Of a stretch of 64,000 nt of DNA, positions 47,001-58,500 are shown piece by piece. The DNA lies in contig NC_134101.1 of NCBI RefSeq assembly GCF_000715075.1, positions 136,042,237-136,106,236 on the forward strand. Direction: 5' to 3'. The notes below the pieces were generated by a model. The model was not told the origin of the DNA and did no database searches. It saw nothing but the letters and a program-made list of their open reading frames with translations. The stretch's first letter is position 1; the number at the start of each line of letters is the position of its first letter. Both the position numbers and the translations under genes were made by a program. Origin of the DNA: Nicotiana tabacum (taxonomy: Eukaryota; Streptophyta; Magnoliopsida; Solanales; Solanaceae).

Positions 47001-48596
47001 CTTATATTCTAGTCGGTGAGAGACCGCTTGCTTTGGATGTTCAGGCTTTGGCCAATCAGTTAGTGAGGTTGGATGTTTCTGAGCCCAGTTGTGATTTAGC
47101 TTGCACAGTCGCTCGTTCTTCTTTATTGGAGCGTATCCGAGATCAGCAGTATGATGATCCTCATTTATGTGTCCTTAGAGATACGGTGCAACATGGAGGT
47201 GCCAAGTAGGTTACATTTGGAGATGATGGAGTTTTGAGATTGCAAGGTCGATTTTTGTGTGTCTAATAGGGATGGACTATGGGAGTTGATTTTAGAGGAG
47301 GCCTATAGTTCCCGGTACTCTATTCATCCAGGTGCCGTGAAGATGTATCAAGATTGCTGCATCATTATTGGTGGAGAAGAATAAAAAAGATATTGTGGCA
47401 TATGTGGCTCGGTGTTTGAATTGTCAGCAGGTAAAGTACGAGCATTAGAGACCTGGTGGTTTGTTCCAAAAGATTGAGATTCCTGAGTGGAAGTGGGAGC
47501 GTAACACTATAAACTTCGTTGTTGGACTCCCACAGACGCAGAGGAAGTTCAATGCAGTGTGGGTTATTGTTGATAGGCTGACCAAGTCAGCACATTTCAT
47601 TCCTATGGCAGCCTCCTATTCTTCTGAGAGGTTAGCTGAGATCTATATCCGGGTGATAGTTTGTCTTCATGGTGTGACCGTGTCTATAATTTCGGACCAA
47701 GGTACGCAGTTTACCTCCCATTTTTGGGGAGCGGTTCAGCGAGAGTTGGGCACACAAATTGAGTTGAGCACAATGTTCATCCTCAGACAGACGGTCAGTC
47801 ATAGAAGACCATTCAGATTTTAAAGGATATGCTCCGAGCTTGTGTCATCGACTTTGGAGGCTCGTGGGATCAGTTTTTGCCTTTAGCAGAGTTTGCTTAC
47901 AACAACAGCTACCAGTCGAGTATCCAGATGGCTTCTTATGAGGCTTCGTTTGGTAGGCAGTGTCGGTCGCCGGTTGGGTGGTTCGAGCTATGAGAGGCTC
48001 GGTTGTTGGGTACGGATCTAGTACAGGATGCCTTGGACAAGGTCAGGATTATTCAAGATAGGTTTCGTACAGCTCAGTCCAGGCAAAAGAGTTATGCTGA
48101 CCGCAAGGTTTGTGATTTGGCATTCATGGTCGGTGAGCGGGTATTGCTTCGAGTGTCGCCTATGAAGGGCGTGATGAGATTTGGGAAGAAGGGCAAGCTT
48201 AGCCCTAGGTTCATTGGCCCGTTTGAGATTCTTGATCGAGTGGGAGAGGTGGCTTACAGACTTGCGTTGCCGCCGAGCTTATCAACCGTGCATCCAGTGT
48301 TTCATGTGTCCATGCTTTGGAAGTATCACAGCGATCCATCCCACGTGTTAGATTTTAGCACTGTCCAGTTGGACAAGGACTTGTCCTATGAGGAGGATCC
48401 GGTAGCTATTCTAGACCGGCAGGTTCGTCAGTTGAGATCGAAGAGTTTCCCTTCTGCTCATGTTCAGTGGAGAGGTCAGCCTGCTGAGGCATCGACCTGG
48501 GAGTCCGAGTCCAATATGTAAAACCGTTATTCCCATATTTTTCCCGACTCAGGTACTTCCTTCTCATGTCCGTTCGAGGACAAACGGCTGTTTTAG
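44009..48596 (+). pseudogene. G2 gag-pol (gypsy type), broken
   Basis: ATG at 44009 (MARSRTASSTEQQ), final TAG at 48594-48596. Gag keeps the capsid block KTWWRDFCLARLAG near 44250. It lacks a large stretch near its N-terminus compared with G1, so the two gag genes differ in length. The zinc knuckle near 44886 reads CFTCGDTRHIARYF, with Phe for the last Cys. RT spans about 45780-46510 with FIDDILIYS near 46200, and RNase H about 46600-46980. Integrase runs from about 47290 to 47920 with a gap in its zinc domain. The end has [17 protein letters not shown] (about 48465-48515), a chromodomain-like tail. Stops are frequent and mostly TAG, including a TAG for the Trp of the protease WLSPYH block at 45421 and two near 46519-46535. 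Confidence 0.92.
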
Positions 48597-48606
48597 AGGT
48601 GGAGAA

Positions 48607-51600
48607 TGTGATAACCCAAAAAGGTCATCACTTGTTTTAGAAATGAATTCTGCATTTTGAGGCCTTAAAAACCTCTTTTAGCATCACCTCGACTTCAGTC
48701 AACATTTTGGGTAAACGGACACAGACCCATGATTTGACAGTCCCGTAGGGTCCGTATGAAAATATGGGACTTGGGCATATGCCCGGAATCGAATTCCGAG
48801 GTCCCAAGCCCAAGAAATGAAGTTTTAAAGAAAATTATTTTCTGGAATATTTATGAGTTTTTGAAAATGAAATGTGTTTCAAACTTGATGGTATCGGACG
48901 CGTATTTTGGTTCCGGTGCCCGGTACAGATTTTTTATGTGATTTAAGAAAAGTCTGTGAAATTTGGTAAGAAACATACTTGAAATCTGATCATATTTGAG
49001 AAAAATTTGGAAAATTTGAAGTTCTTAAGAAATTTCATGATTTTGATGCTAAATTCATAGTTGTTGATATTATTTTGTTGATTCAAATGCACGAGCGAGT
49101 CCGTATGATATTTTTAGGTTGGTGTGCATGTTTGGTTTGGAGCCCCGAGGGCTCCGGTGAGTTTTGGATAGGCCACGGAGTGAAATTTTCACTTAGGAAT
49201 TTGCTGGTATGTTGCAGGCTTGCAGTCTTCGCATCGCAAATGAGAGCATTGTATCGCAAATGTGATAAGTGGCATGGGATGCCTTATTCGCAAATGCAAA
49301 GAAATGGTCGCAAATGCGACATCGCAAATGCAAAGGCACAGTCGCAAATGCGAAGAGGCCTGGTTTTCCTCAGGGTTCGCAAATGCGATCCCATGTTCGC
49401 AAATGTGAAGGTAACAGACTTCTGGGTTTGCAATTGCGAACCCTGGTCGCAATTGCGACATCTGCAACCTGCAATTTTACAGCTTAGCCGAAAATCTTTT
49501 ATTTTTCACACTTATTCAAAACCAAAACACTCTTGGGCGATTTTTCAAAGATAACTCTTCTTTCAAATCGATTGTAAGTCAATTTTAACTCGTTTTCTTC
49601 AATCATTAACATCTTTTCACTTGATTTCAACTCAAAATTAATGATTTTCATGAGGGAAATTGGGTGTTTTGGGTAGAACCTAGGTTTTTTAAAAATTAGG
49701 GATTTGGACCTCGATTAGAGGTCCGATTTCAAAACAAATTATATATTTGAGTTTTTGGGGGAATGGGTAATCGGGTTTTGGTTCGAACCTCGGATTTTGA
49801 CCATGTGGGCCCGCAGGCGATTTTTGACTTTTGGGTAAAACTTTGGAAAATTTATTTTCATGCATTAGCATTGATTCATTTAGCATTTATTGATGTAATT
49901 AAGTAACTTGTGGCTAGATACAAGCGAATTGTTGGTGGAATCAAGAGGTAAAGCGATAGTAGAGACTTAAATTGTGTTCGTGGCATCGAGGTAAGTGTTT
50001 GGTCTAACCTTAGCTTGAGGGATTAGGAGTTGTGTCATATTTGCTATATATTATTTGTTGAGTACGATGTATAGGTATCTATACGTTGGTGTCAAGCATG
50101 CCCGTGAGTCTTATACTATGATTAATGTGACTCTGTTTCGTATTGTTCATGCTCTATATGACAATTTCTATTGAGGAATATGACTTGTGGAAGTATTATT
50201 GTTAATTGAACATGGTAGAGCGTTGGCTCAAGTTGAGAATTTAATTGTTGAATATGGTAGATCATTGGCTCAAGTTGAGAATTGAATTGTTGAACATTGT
50301 AGAGCATTGTCTCAAGTTAAGACTTGAACTGTCAAACATCATAGAGCAATGACTCAAGTTGTGAATTGAGTTGTGAAGTAAATGTGAAAGAAGAAAGGAG
50401 AGAGAGAATCATAATATTGTCTCCCTTGCCGGAATTTTATTGTTTTGATGTTGTTTTCCCTTGCCGGGATTTGATTGTTGTACTATTGTTCCCTTGCCGA
50501 GATTTTATTGTGATTTCATTTATTTCCTTGCCCTTATTTCTTGTGATTGTTGCTTGGGTGAGGAAGAGTGTAAAGCACGAAGGGTGATGCCTTGTATGAT
50601 TTTGTGAGGAAGAGTGTAAAGCATGAAGGGTGATGTCGTGCCGCACGATGTACAATTCCATGCCGATTATATTGATTTTATGGTGAGCATGAGAGTAAAA
50701 GCACAAAGGGTGATGTTGTGTGTAGTTTATATTGATTCTTATGGTGAGGACGAGAGTAAAAGCACAAAAGGTGTTGTTTTGCACTTGTCCTTGATTTTCC
50801 TGATTCTTGCTGATAATAGAGTTATGTTGTTCTTTACGTTTATTTATGGATTTTCTGTTGTTACTTGATTTTATTTGATGTTATAGATTCTCTTACCCTA
50901 TTTGCTTTGTGATTGATTCTTGGGTGATGAAGAATGTAAAGCACGAAGGGTGATGCCGTGTATTGTTTTTGTGAGAGAGTGTTAAAGCACGGAGGATGAT
51001 TTCGTGTATTGTTTTGGTGAGAGAGTACTAAAGCACGAAGGGTGATGCCGTGCACTTGTCTTTAATTTCGTAATTTTATGGATAACTGAGTTACGATTTC
51101 TCTACATTTAATTGATGGTTTCCTATTTATACTTGTTGTACCTCGCAGCATGATTCCCCCTTCCTACTTTCAATTGAACTGTGGTGATCCTCATATTTAT
51201 TTGTTGTTCTTCTGTTATTAGTCGATGTCCCCGCAACATGTTATCCCCCCTCCCACACTTAAATTTACATTACTGTTCTTCTTTTCCGCTGTATATGATT
51301 TAACTGCACATGTTTAATTGGTAGTCTGGTCCTAGCCTCGTCACTACTTCGCCGAGGTTAGGCTAGGCACTTACCAGCACATGGGGTCGGTTGTGCTGAT
51401 ACTACACTCTGCACTCTTTTGTACATATCCCAGTGTTGTTGATTTCGAACTGTGGTGAGATTGCTATTTTTTGTTCATCAGGCGACCCGAAGTAGTCCTC
51501 CAGGCGTCCGAGGGCCTTGGTATCTCCTTCTATCTACTATTCATGTTTCTTTCATGTATTTTTAGAGACAATGTTGTATTTATTTCTTTCAGACCTTTGT

Positions 51601-51858
51601 TGTAGTACTCCTAGACAGTCTATGAAGTTGTGACACCAGTCTTGGGTAGATTTGTTATGTATTGGTATTAGCAGTATTATTAAATCTTTACAATGCAGTC
51701 TTCCGCTTATTCAATTTTGTTGTTATCTAATTGTTGGCTCTAAATTGTTATCGGATTAAAAATGGAAACACAGTAAATTGTTCAGTTGGTTGGCTTGCCT
51801 AGCTTTCAGTAGTAGGTGCCATCACGACTCCCGAGGGTGGGAATTCCGGGTCGTAACA
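48607..51858 (+). repeat. G2 3' LTR (complete, 3252 bp)
   Basis: TGTGATAACCC... to ...CGGGTCGTAACA, followed by the TTTGG duplication. It is the best full copy of the family LTR in the window: GCAAATGCG dyads at 49225-49465, the AGAGCATTGGCTCAAGTTGAGAATTG array at 50205-50375, CCCTTGCCG repeats at 50420-50530, and GCACGAAGGGTGATGCCGTG repeats at 50575-51055. The pol-side purine tract (TTTTAGAGGTGGAGAA) lies just before it. Confidence 0.94.
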
Positions 51859-51863
51859 TTTGG
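51859..51863. repeat. Target-site duplication of G2, right copy (TTTGG)
   Basis: The pair of 6670-6674. Confidence 0.92.
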
Positions 51864-52330
51864 CTTATCAATTTTATTGAAAACAAATGGCTTAATTTGC
51901 AAATATTTTCTTTCTGCTGGTTCACCTAATATTTAATTAAGGGTGATGCTAAACGGCCCAACTGATGTGACCCAACTTTGGCTACACCAGTGAAAAGACA
52001 TCCAAGACCCCCTAACTAATTAGCCTATATTTTCCTCTCCAAAACACAAAATTAAATTTCAAGCCTTGAATATGCGAAAATTAAATGTTGGGAGCTGAAG
52101 AGTCTTGTGTATTATATTTATATTTCCATTGTATTTATGTGTATTTTATGTTTATACAAATTATACGATTTAGTGTGTATACACATTATTTTATTTTCTT
52201 CCTTTCTTAAAAACAAATACGGTATACGATTTATTATACTTCCTTCATACCAAACCAAGTCAAGTGGACACTTTACCCTATCTAAAAAATGGATCCAAAC
52301 CAAGAAAATTCGGTGGTGCAAGAAAATATG
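51864..52330. other. Host DNA right of G2, no gene recognised
   Basis: It continues the locus left at 6669. No coding similarity; the small frames at 52107-52331 are AT-rich chance frames. Confidence 0.55.
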
Positions 52331-53111
52331 AATCCATATCTACTTATTATTTATATTTCATAATTAAATGGCTAATTATATCCCAAAATATAACGATTGG
52401 TGTCAATTGTCTAGTGGAACCATAATAAACGTAATTATATGGTTGCTATCAATATACACTTGACTTTAATGAATGAAATTATATATTGGCTACTATACAC
52501 ATATAAATAAATGTTCAGTGTAACTATATATAAAACACAACAATGTAATTAACTAGTGTCAATATCTACTTATTATTTATATTTCATAATTAAATTGCTA
52601 ATTAAATCCTAAAATATAACGATTGGTGACAATTGACTAGTGGAACCATAGTAAACGTAATTTATGGTCACTATCAATATCTACTTATTATATATATATA
52701 AACGTTCAATGTAACTATATATAAAGCGCAACAATGTAATTAACTAGCATCAATATGTACTTATTATTTATATTTCATAGTTAAATTGCTAATTATGTCC
52801 AAAATATAATGATTGGTGTCAATTGACTAGTGGAACCATAGTAAACGTAATTATATGGTCGATATCAATATACGCATGACCTTAATGAATGAAATTATAT
52901 GTTGGCTACTATACACATATATATAGACGCTCAATGTAACTATATATAAAGCGCAACAATGTAATTAACTAGAATCAATATCTACTTATTATTTATATTT
53001 CATAATTAAATTGCTAATTATATCCCAAAATATAACAATTGGTGTCAATTGACTAGTGGAACCATAGTAAACGTAATTTATGGTCGCTATCAATTGACTA
53101 GTGGAACCATA
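52331..53111. repeat. AT-rich satellite array, left block
   Basis: The phrase TCTACTTATTATTTATATTTCATAATTAAAT recurs at about 52337, 52563, 52754 and 52979, with intervals of about 226, 191 and 225 bases. Long units carry an extra block of about 35 bases (CTTAATGAATGAAATTATAT...GGCTACTATACAC). The conserved core CAATTGACTAGTGGAACC is followed by ATAGTAAACGTAAT. The last unit is rearranged at the G3 junction. Confidence 0.88.
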
Positions 53112-55397
53112 ATTTGATGTTGTTTGAGATACTTTGATGATTAGAACAAGTTCAAAAAAGGTATTGGGTCATGTCGGTGCTTTTGGTTGAGGCACCGGGG
53201 GCCTCGGGGTGATTTCGAATTGTTAACGGGAAGATTTTTGGACTTAAGAGATTTCAGAAGATTGATGCTTCTGGTATTTCCGCACCTGCGGATTGGGGAC
53301 CGTAGGTGCGGTGCCGCACATGCGGAAGGGGAGCCGCAGAAGCGGTTTTGGGAAGACTAGTCAGGGACCGCAAATGCGGCATATGGACCGCACCTGCAGA
53401 GTCGCAGATGCGGCTCGTGGACTGCAGATGCGGAATATGGTCCCTTAAGTGACTTCCGTAGAAGCGGAAGCTAGACCGCAAATACGGTACCGTAGAAGGG
53501 GGCTTTTGTTCGCAGATGTGAAAAACACCCCTAAGCAAAATGTTTTAATTCGTATCATCCACAATTTCGTAGCTCATTTACCCATTGTTGATCATTTTGA
53601 GAGCTTGTTGAAGGAAATTGAAGAGGGATTCAAGGGGAATCACCTAGAGGTAAGATTTTTGAACTCAATACTCGATTATTATTGTGAAATCCACCTAGAA
53701 ATTCATGGAACTAATCTAAAAATAAAAGAACTAGGGCTTGGGATTTTTAACTTTTGAATTGGGATTTGAAGGACTATTTGAGGTCGGAATTGAGAACTTT
53801 TGGTATGTATGAACTCGTGGGGTGATAAGGAATCTAATTATCTGAAAATTTCTGAGTTTCTAGAAGTGGGCCCGGGGCTCGGGTCTTGCTAATTTCGGGA
53901 TTTTTGATATTTTTCGATTGTTTTCGCTTGGGCTTTGTTTCCTTAGCATATTGTGATGTATTCGTTATCATTTTGGATAGATTCGACACGCGTGGAGGCC
54001 AATTCGAGGGGCAAAGGTGTCACGAGCTAGAGTTGTAGCCTGTTCGAGGTGAGTAATGGTTGTAAATGATGTCCTAAGGGTTTGAAACCCCGGATTGCAC
54101 ATCGTAGTGCTATATTGAGGTGAGACACAAGCTGAATGATGAGCGTCGGGTCTTTTACTACTGGGGATTGAGACTTGGTCCATCCCGACTGATGATTTTA
54201 TCGCGTATTTGACTGAAACTTATTTGTTATCATCATGATTTGGGCTAATTGCCATATTTGGGCTTCGTACCAACTATTTGAACCCTTCGGGGATTTTGAC
54301 TGATTTTCCTCACTATACTTGTTAAAAATCATATCCTCAGTCATGTTTCTATCTGTTTTAAACGATTCGAGCTAGTGTTAACATACTATTCCTAAATGAG
54401 AGGAATTTGTGGGCTGAGATCCCTATCTTCTATTATTGTGCCCCAGAGGCTGTGAGGTTAATGATTGAGAGGGGTTGAGAACCCAATGGTGAGGATATTA
54501 TATATGTTATGGATCGGTTTGCACGCTGCATCAATACTTATATGGATCGGGCTGCACGCCGCATCAATAAAGCAATTGGGTTGTAGGAGCCCCTCCGGTG
54601 TCTACACACTCACAGTAATCGTAGTCAACTATCTATATGGATCGGGCTGCACGGCGCAGTGGTTATTCTGATTTCTATTATTATGATTGATATATGGGTC
54701 GAAAGATGAGAATGAGCATTAAGTAAGAAGAGTGAGCCCGAGGAGCTGATACTGTTCTGAGTGATTGATACTGTGCCCGAGGGGCAGATTTCTTCTTGTT
54801 AATTACCCGCTAAATTACCTGTTTTACTTGGTTTAAAGGGATTCCATTTGACTTCTTCACTGATTTACTTCTTTAAGTGATTTTACTGCTTGATATAGAA
54901 TTGCTTTGTGCTTTTACATGTTTTCTTGCTTTCAGCCATTATTTATAATTATTACACACTGGGTCGGAGTACTCACATTACTCCCTGCACCATGTGTGCA
55001 GATTCAGGCATCATAGAGACCGCTCCTGAGAGTTGATCCTCCCAGTCCAGGCAGTGTTTTCAGAGACCACGAGGTAGTTTTTGGCATCCGCAGCCCCCGT
55101 GCCTCCTTTATCTTATTACTTTTATATTCTTCAAACAGTTGTACCAGATATCATATCTAGTAGACTCGTATCAGGATCCTTAGTTGCTCATGACTTGTGA
55201 CACCCCGGTTTGTGCTGTGTCGGGATGATTTTTTTTACTGTTTTTATCTTTAATTCTGAAAATGATGGATATTATATCATGCTTTAGAACTGTTTACGGT
55301 ATTTAACTGTTTAAAAGTGGTGTTCTATTTTGGTCTGGTTGGCCTTGTCTTTATGAGAGGCGTCATCACGATCGGGTTTGGGGTTAGGGTCGTGACA
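53112..55397 (+). repeat. G3 5' LTR, truncated at its start
   Basis: It begins at ATTTGATGTTGTTTGAG, which equals about 61037 in the 3' LTR, so the first 520 bases are absent. It holds CCGCA...TGCGG dyads (53280-53515) and GGATCGGGCTGCACGCCGC repeats (about 54510-54660). It ends GGTCGTGACA. Confidence 0.92.
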
Positions 55398-55418
55398 AGT
55401 TGGTATCAGAGCCTAGGC
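55398..55418 (+). other. G3 primer binding site (tRNA-Met type)
   Basis: AGTTGGTATCAGAGCCTAGG directly after GGTCGTGACA. Confidence 0.9.
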
Positions 55419-55599
55419 TACATAGGTCTCACTAGTCATGAATGGGTTTAGTAGAGTCTCGCGGATCGGTACGGAGACATCTGTATTTATCCTCGAGAGG
55501 CTGCAGAACCTTTTAGGAAAAACTTCATATTCTTGAAATTCTTGTCGTGCGACCTTGTTGATCCGAGAAATAAACTTCTATTATTCTATTCTCTTACAG

Positions 55600-58500
55600 A
55601 TGGTGAGGACGTGAGCTACCAGACGAGGTGGACGACTACTAGTGCCACCAGCTGAGACCATCAGAGGCCGTGGACGCGGTCGTGGTCGTGGCAGAGGCAG
55701 AGCAGCGAGGGCAACACCTGTTGATCCACCAGCTTCCCTAGCTCCAGATCAGGCTTCAGTAGCACCAGTTCAGGAACCAGCTGTGCCCATCGTGATCCCG
55801 GGTCTACAGGATGCCTTGGGACATATCTTGATAGTTTGCACTAGCTTGGCTCAGGCATTTTTAGCCACCACAGCAGCAGCAACTACTTCACAAGCTGGGG
55901 GAGGCAATCAAACCCCCACTGCTCGCACACCTAAGTAGGTAGTGCAGGGACTACAGACACTGCGGGCACCTCCAGCCCAGCCGGTTGCACCAGCTCAAGA
56001 GTTCATTGTTCCAGTTATACCAGAGGATGAGCAACGTCGTCTTGAGATTTTTGGTAGACTCTAGCCTCCGTTATTCAGTGGTGTTGAGGGCGAGGATGCC
56101 CAGGGTTTTCTTGATAAGTGTCAGCGGATGCTCCGTGCAACAGGGATTCTTGAGACTAGTGGTGTGGCATTTACCACCTTTCAGTTTACTGGGGCTGCCT
56201 TCACTTGGTGGGAGTGTATGAGATGCGTAGGCCAGTTTGTGCAGCGCCCCTTTCTTGGAAGGAGTTCTCCACTCTCTTTTTGGAGAAGTATGTACTGCAG
56301 TCCTGCAGAGAGGAGCTGCGTAGGTAGTTTGAGTGGTTAAGGCATGGGGATGGTTCTGCATGCCGTTTGGATGGTTCCGGCAGATCGTGAGAGGATTAGG
56401 AGATTTGTTGATGGCCTTAACTATCATCTTTGTATTCTTATAACCCGAGAGAGGGTGTTGGGTGCTACGTTCGAGGAGGTGGTTGATATCGCTCGCGAGA
56501 TTGAGACGGTTCACCGTTAGGATCGAGAGGAGAGGAATGCCAAGAGGCCTTGAGGGTCTGGCAGTTACAGTGGTGCTCCTTCGAGGGGCCAGTTCCAACA
56601 TGGTAGAGGTCGTTCTTTCAGGCCCGTCCAGAGTATTGTGGGGAATATTCGGGTCATGGTCATCATGGATCTCAGTGGGGCCAGTCATCACTCTATGCCC
56701 TACCACCCTAGAGCTCGTCACGTGCCCCATCAGTCAAGGGTTCTTCCATGCCAGGTCCTTCTACTAGTCATTCCAGTGCCAGGGGTTCCCTTCTGTCCCC
56801 ACCTCCAGAACCGGGTAATTGTTATGAGTGCAGAGAGTTTTGACATATGAGGAGGCAGTGCCCTCGACTTCGTGATGGTCAGCTTCAGCAGAGGGATCAA
56901 CCCTCGACTTCTGCTCCAGTTACTTCACCACCCGCCCAGCCAGCTAGGGGTGGGGGTCAGACAGCCAGGGGTCGCCCCAGAGGGGGAGGTCGATCAAGCG
57001 GTGTCCAGGCTCATTTTTATGCTATTCCAGGCATGACAGATACAATTGCTTCAGATGCTGTCATTACAGGGATTGTTTCAGTCTGCCACAGAGATGCCTC
57101 TATATTATTTGATCTCGGTTCCACCTATTCTTATGTGTCCTCATATTTTGCTCATCATTTGGGTACGTCCCGAGAGTTTCTTGCTTTACCTATTCATGTA
57201 TCTACCCCGGTGGGCGATACTATTATTGTAGACCGTATGTACCGGTCATGTGTGGTGACTATTGGGGGTCTGGAGACTCGAGTGGATATATTTCTATTGA
57301 GCATGGTAGAGTTTGATGTCATTTTGGGCATGGATTGGTTATCTCTGTGTCGTAATATTCTAGATTGTCATGCTAAGACATTCACTTTGGTTATGCCGCG
57401 TGTACCGCGGATCGAGTGGTATGGTATGATTGATTATGTTCCTAGTAGAGTGATATCTTTCTTGAAGGCCCAGCGCATGGTTGGGAAGGGTTGCCTTTCA
57501 TATTTAGCGTTTGTGAGGGATGTGGGAGCTGAGACTACTAGCATTGATTCTATTCCAGTTGTGAGGGATTTTCTCGATGTGTTTCTTGCTGACATGTCGG
57601 GCATGCCACCGGGCAGGGATATTGATTTTGGTATTGACCTGGTGCCGGACACTCAGCCCATTTCTATTCCGCCATATCGTATGGCACCAGCGAAGTTGAA
57701 GGAACTGAAAAAACAACTTCAGGAACTCCTAGATAAGGGGTTCATTCGGCCTAGCATGTCATCTTGGGGTGCGGGGGTTCTGTTTGTAAAGAAGAAGGAT
57801 GGCACAATGAGAATGTGAATCGATTATAGGCAATTGAACAAGGTAACAATTAAGAACAATTATCTATTACGTCGCATTGATGATTTTTTTGACCAGCCTC
57901 AGGGAGCAATAGTGCTCTCCAAGATTGATCTCCGTTCTGGCTATCACCAGTTGAATTCAGGGATTCAGATATTCTTAAGACTACTTTTAGGACCAGATAT
58001 GGTCATTATGAGTTTCTTGTCATGTCTTTTGGGCTGACCAATGCCCCAGCAGCATTCATGCATTTGATGAACAGTGTATTTCGGCCTTATCTGGATTCGT
58101 TCGTTATAGTATTCATTGATGATATTCTGGTGTACTCTCATAGTCAAGAGGAGCACGCGGAGCATTTGAGGGTTGTATTGTAGAGACTGAGGGAGGATAA
58201 ACTTTATGCAAAGTTCTCCAAGTGTGAATTTTGGCTTAGTTCAGTGGCTTTCTTGGGACACGTGGTGTCCAGTAAGGGTATTCAGGTAGATCCAAAGAAG
58301 ATAGAGGTGGTTCAGAGTTGGCCTAGACCGTCCTCAGCCATATAGATTCATAGCTTTCTTGGGTTGGCAGGCTATTATCGCCGGTTTGTTCAGGGATTCT
58401 CATCTATCGCATCGCCCTTGACCAAGTTGACTTAGAAGGGTGCTCCATTTGTATGGTCGGACGAGAGTCAGGAGAGCTTTCAGAAGCTCAAGACAACTTT

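Larger units (their letters stand above)
6675..51858 (+). mobile_element. G2: Ty3/gypsy chromovirus-like element, outermost member of the nest
   Basis: Parts in order: 5' LTR part A 6675-9706, the inserted G1 block 9707-43553, 5' LTR part B 43559-43807, primer site 43808, gag-pol 44009-48596 and 3' LTR 48607-51858. Joined without the insert, the 5' LTR is about 3.28 kb against 3.25 kb for the 3' LTR. Integrase lies after RNase H, which is the gypsy order, and pol ends in a chromodomain-like tail. LTRs of about 3 kb suggest the Tekay/Del group (inference). The flanks carry the TTTGG duplication. Confidence 0.93.

Noticed and set aside
52331..53111. CRISPR-like array of repeats with spacers
   Set aside because: Units are 188-226 bases and conserved along their whole length, in a plant genome. 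This is a satellite.
56071..56730. A 219-codon minus-strand frame in G3
   Set aside because: It is antisense to gag of G3, which has recognisable capsid sequence and codon pattern on the plus strand.
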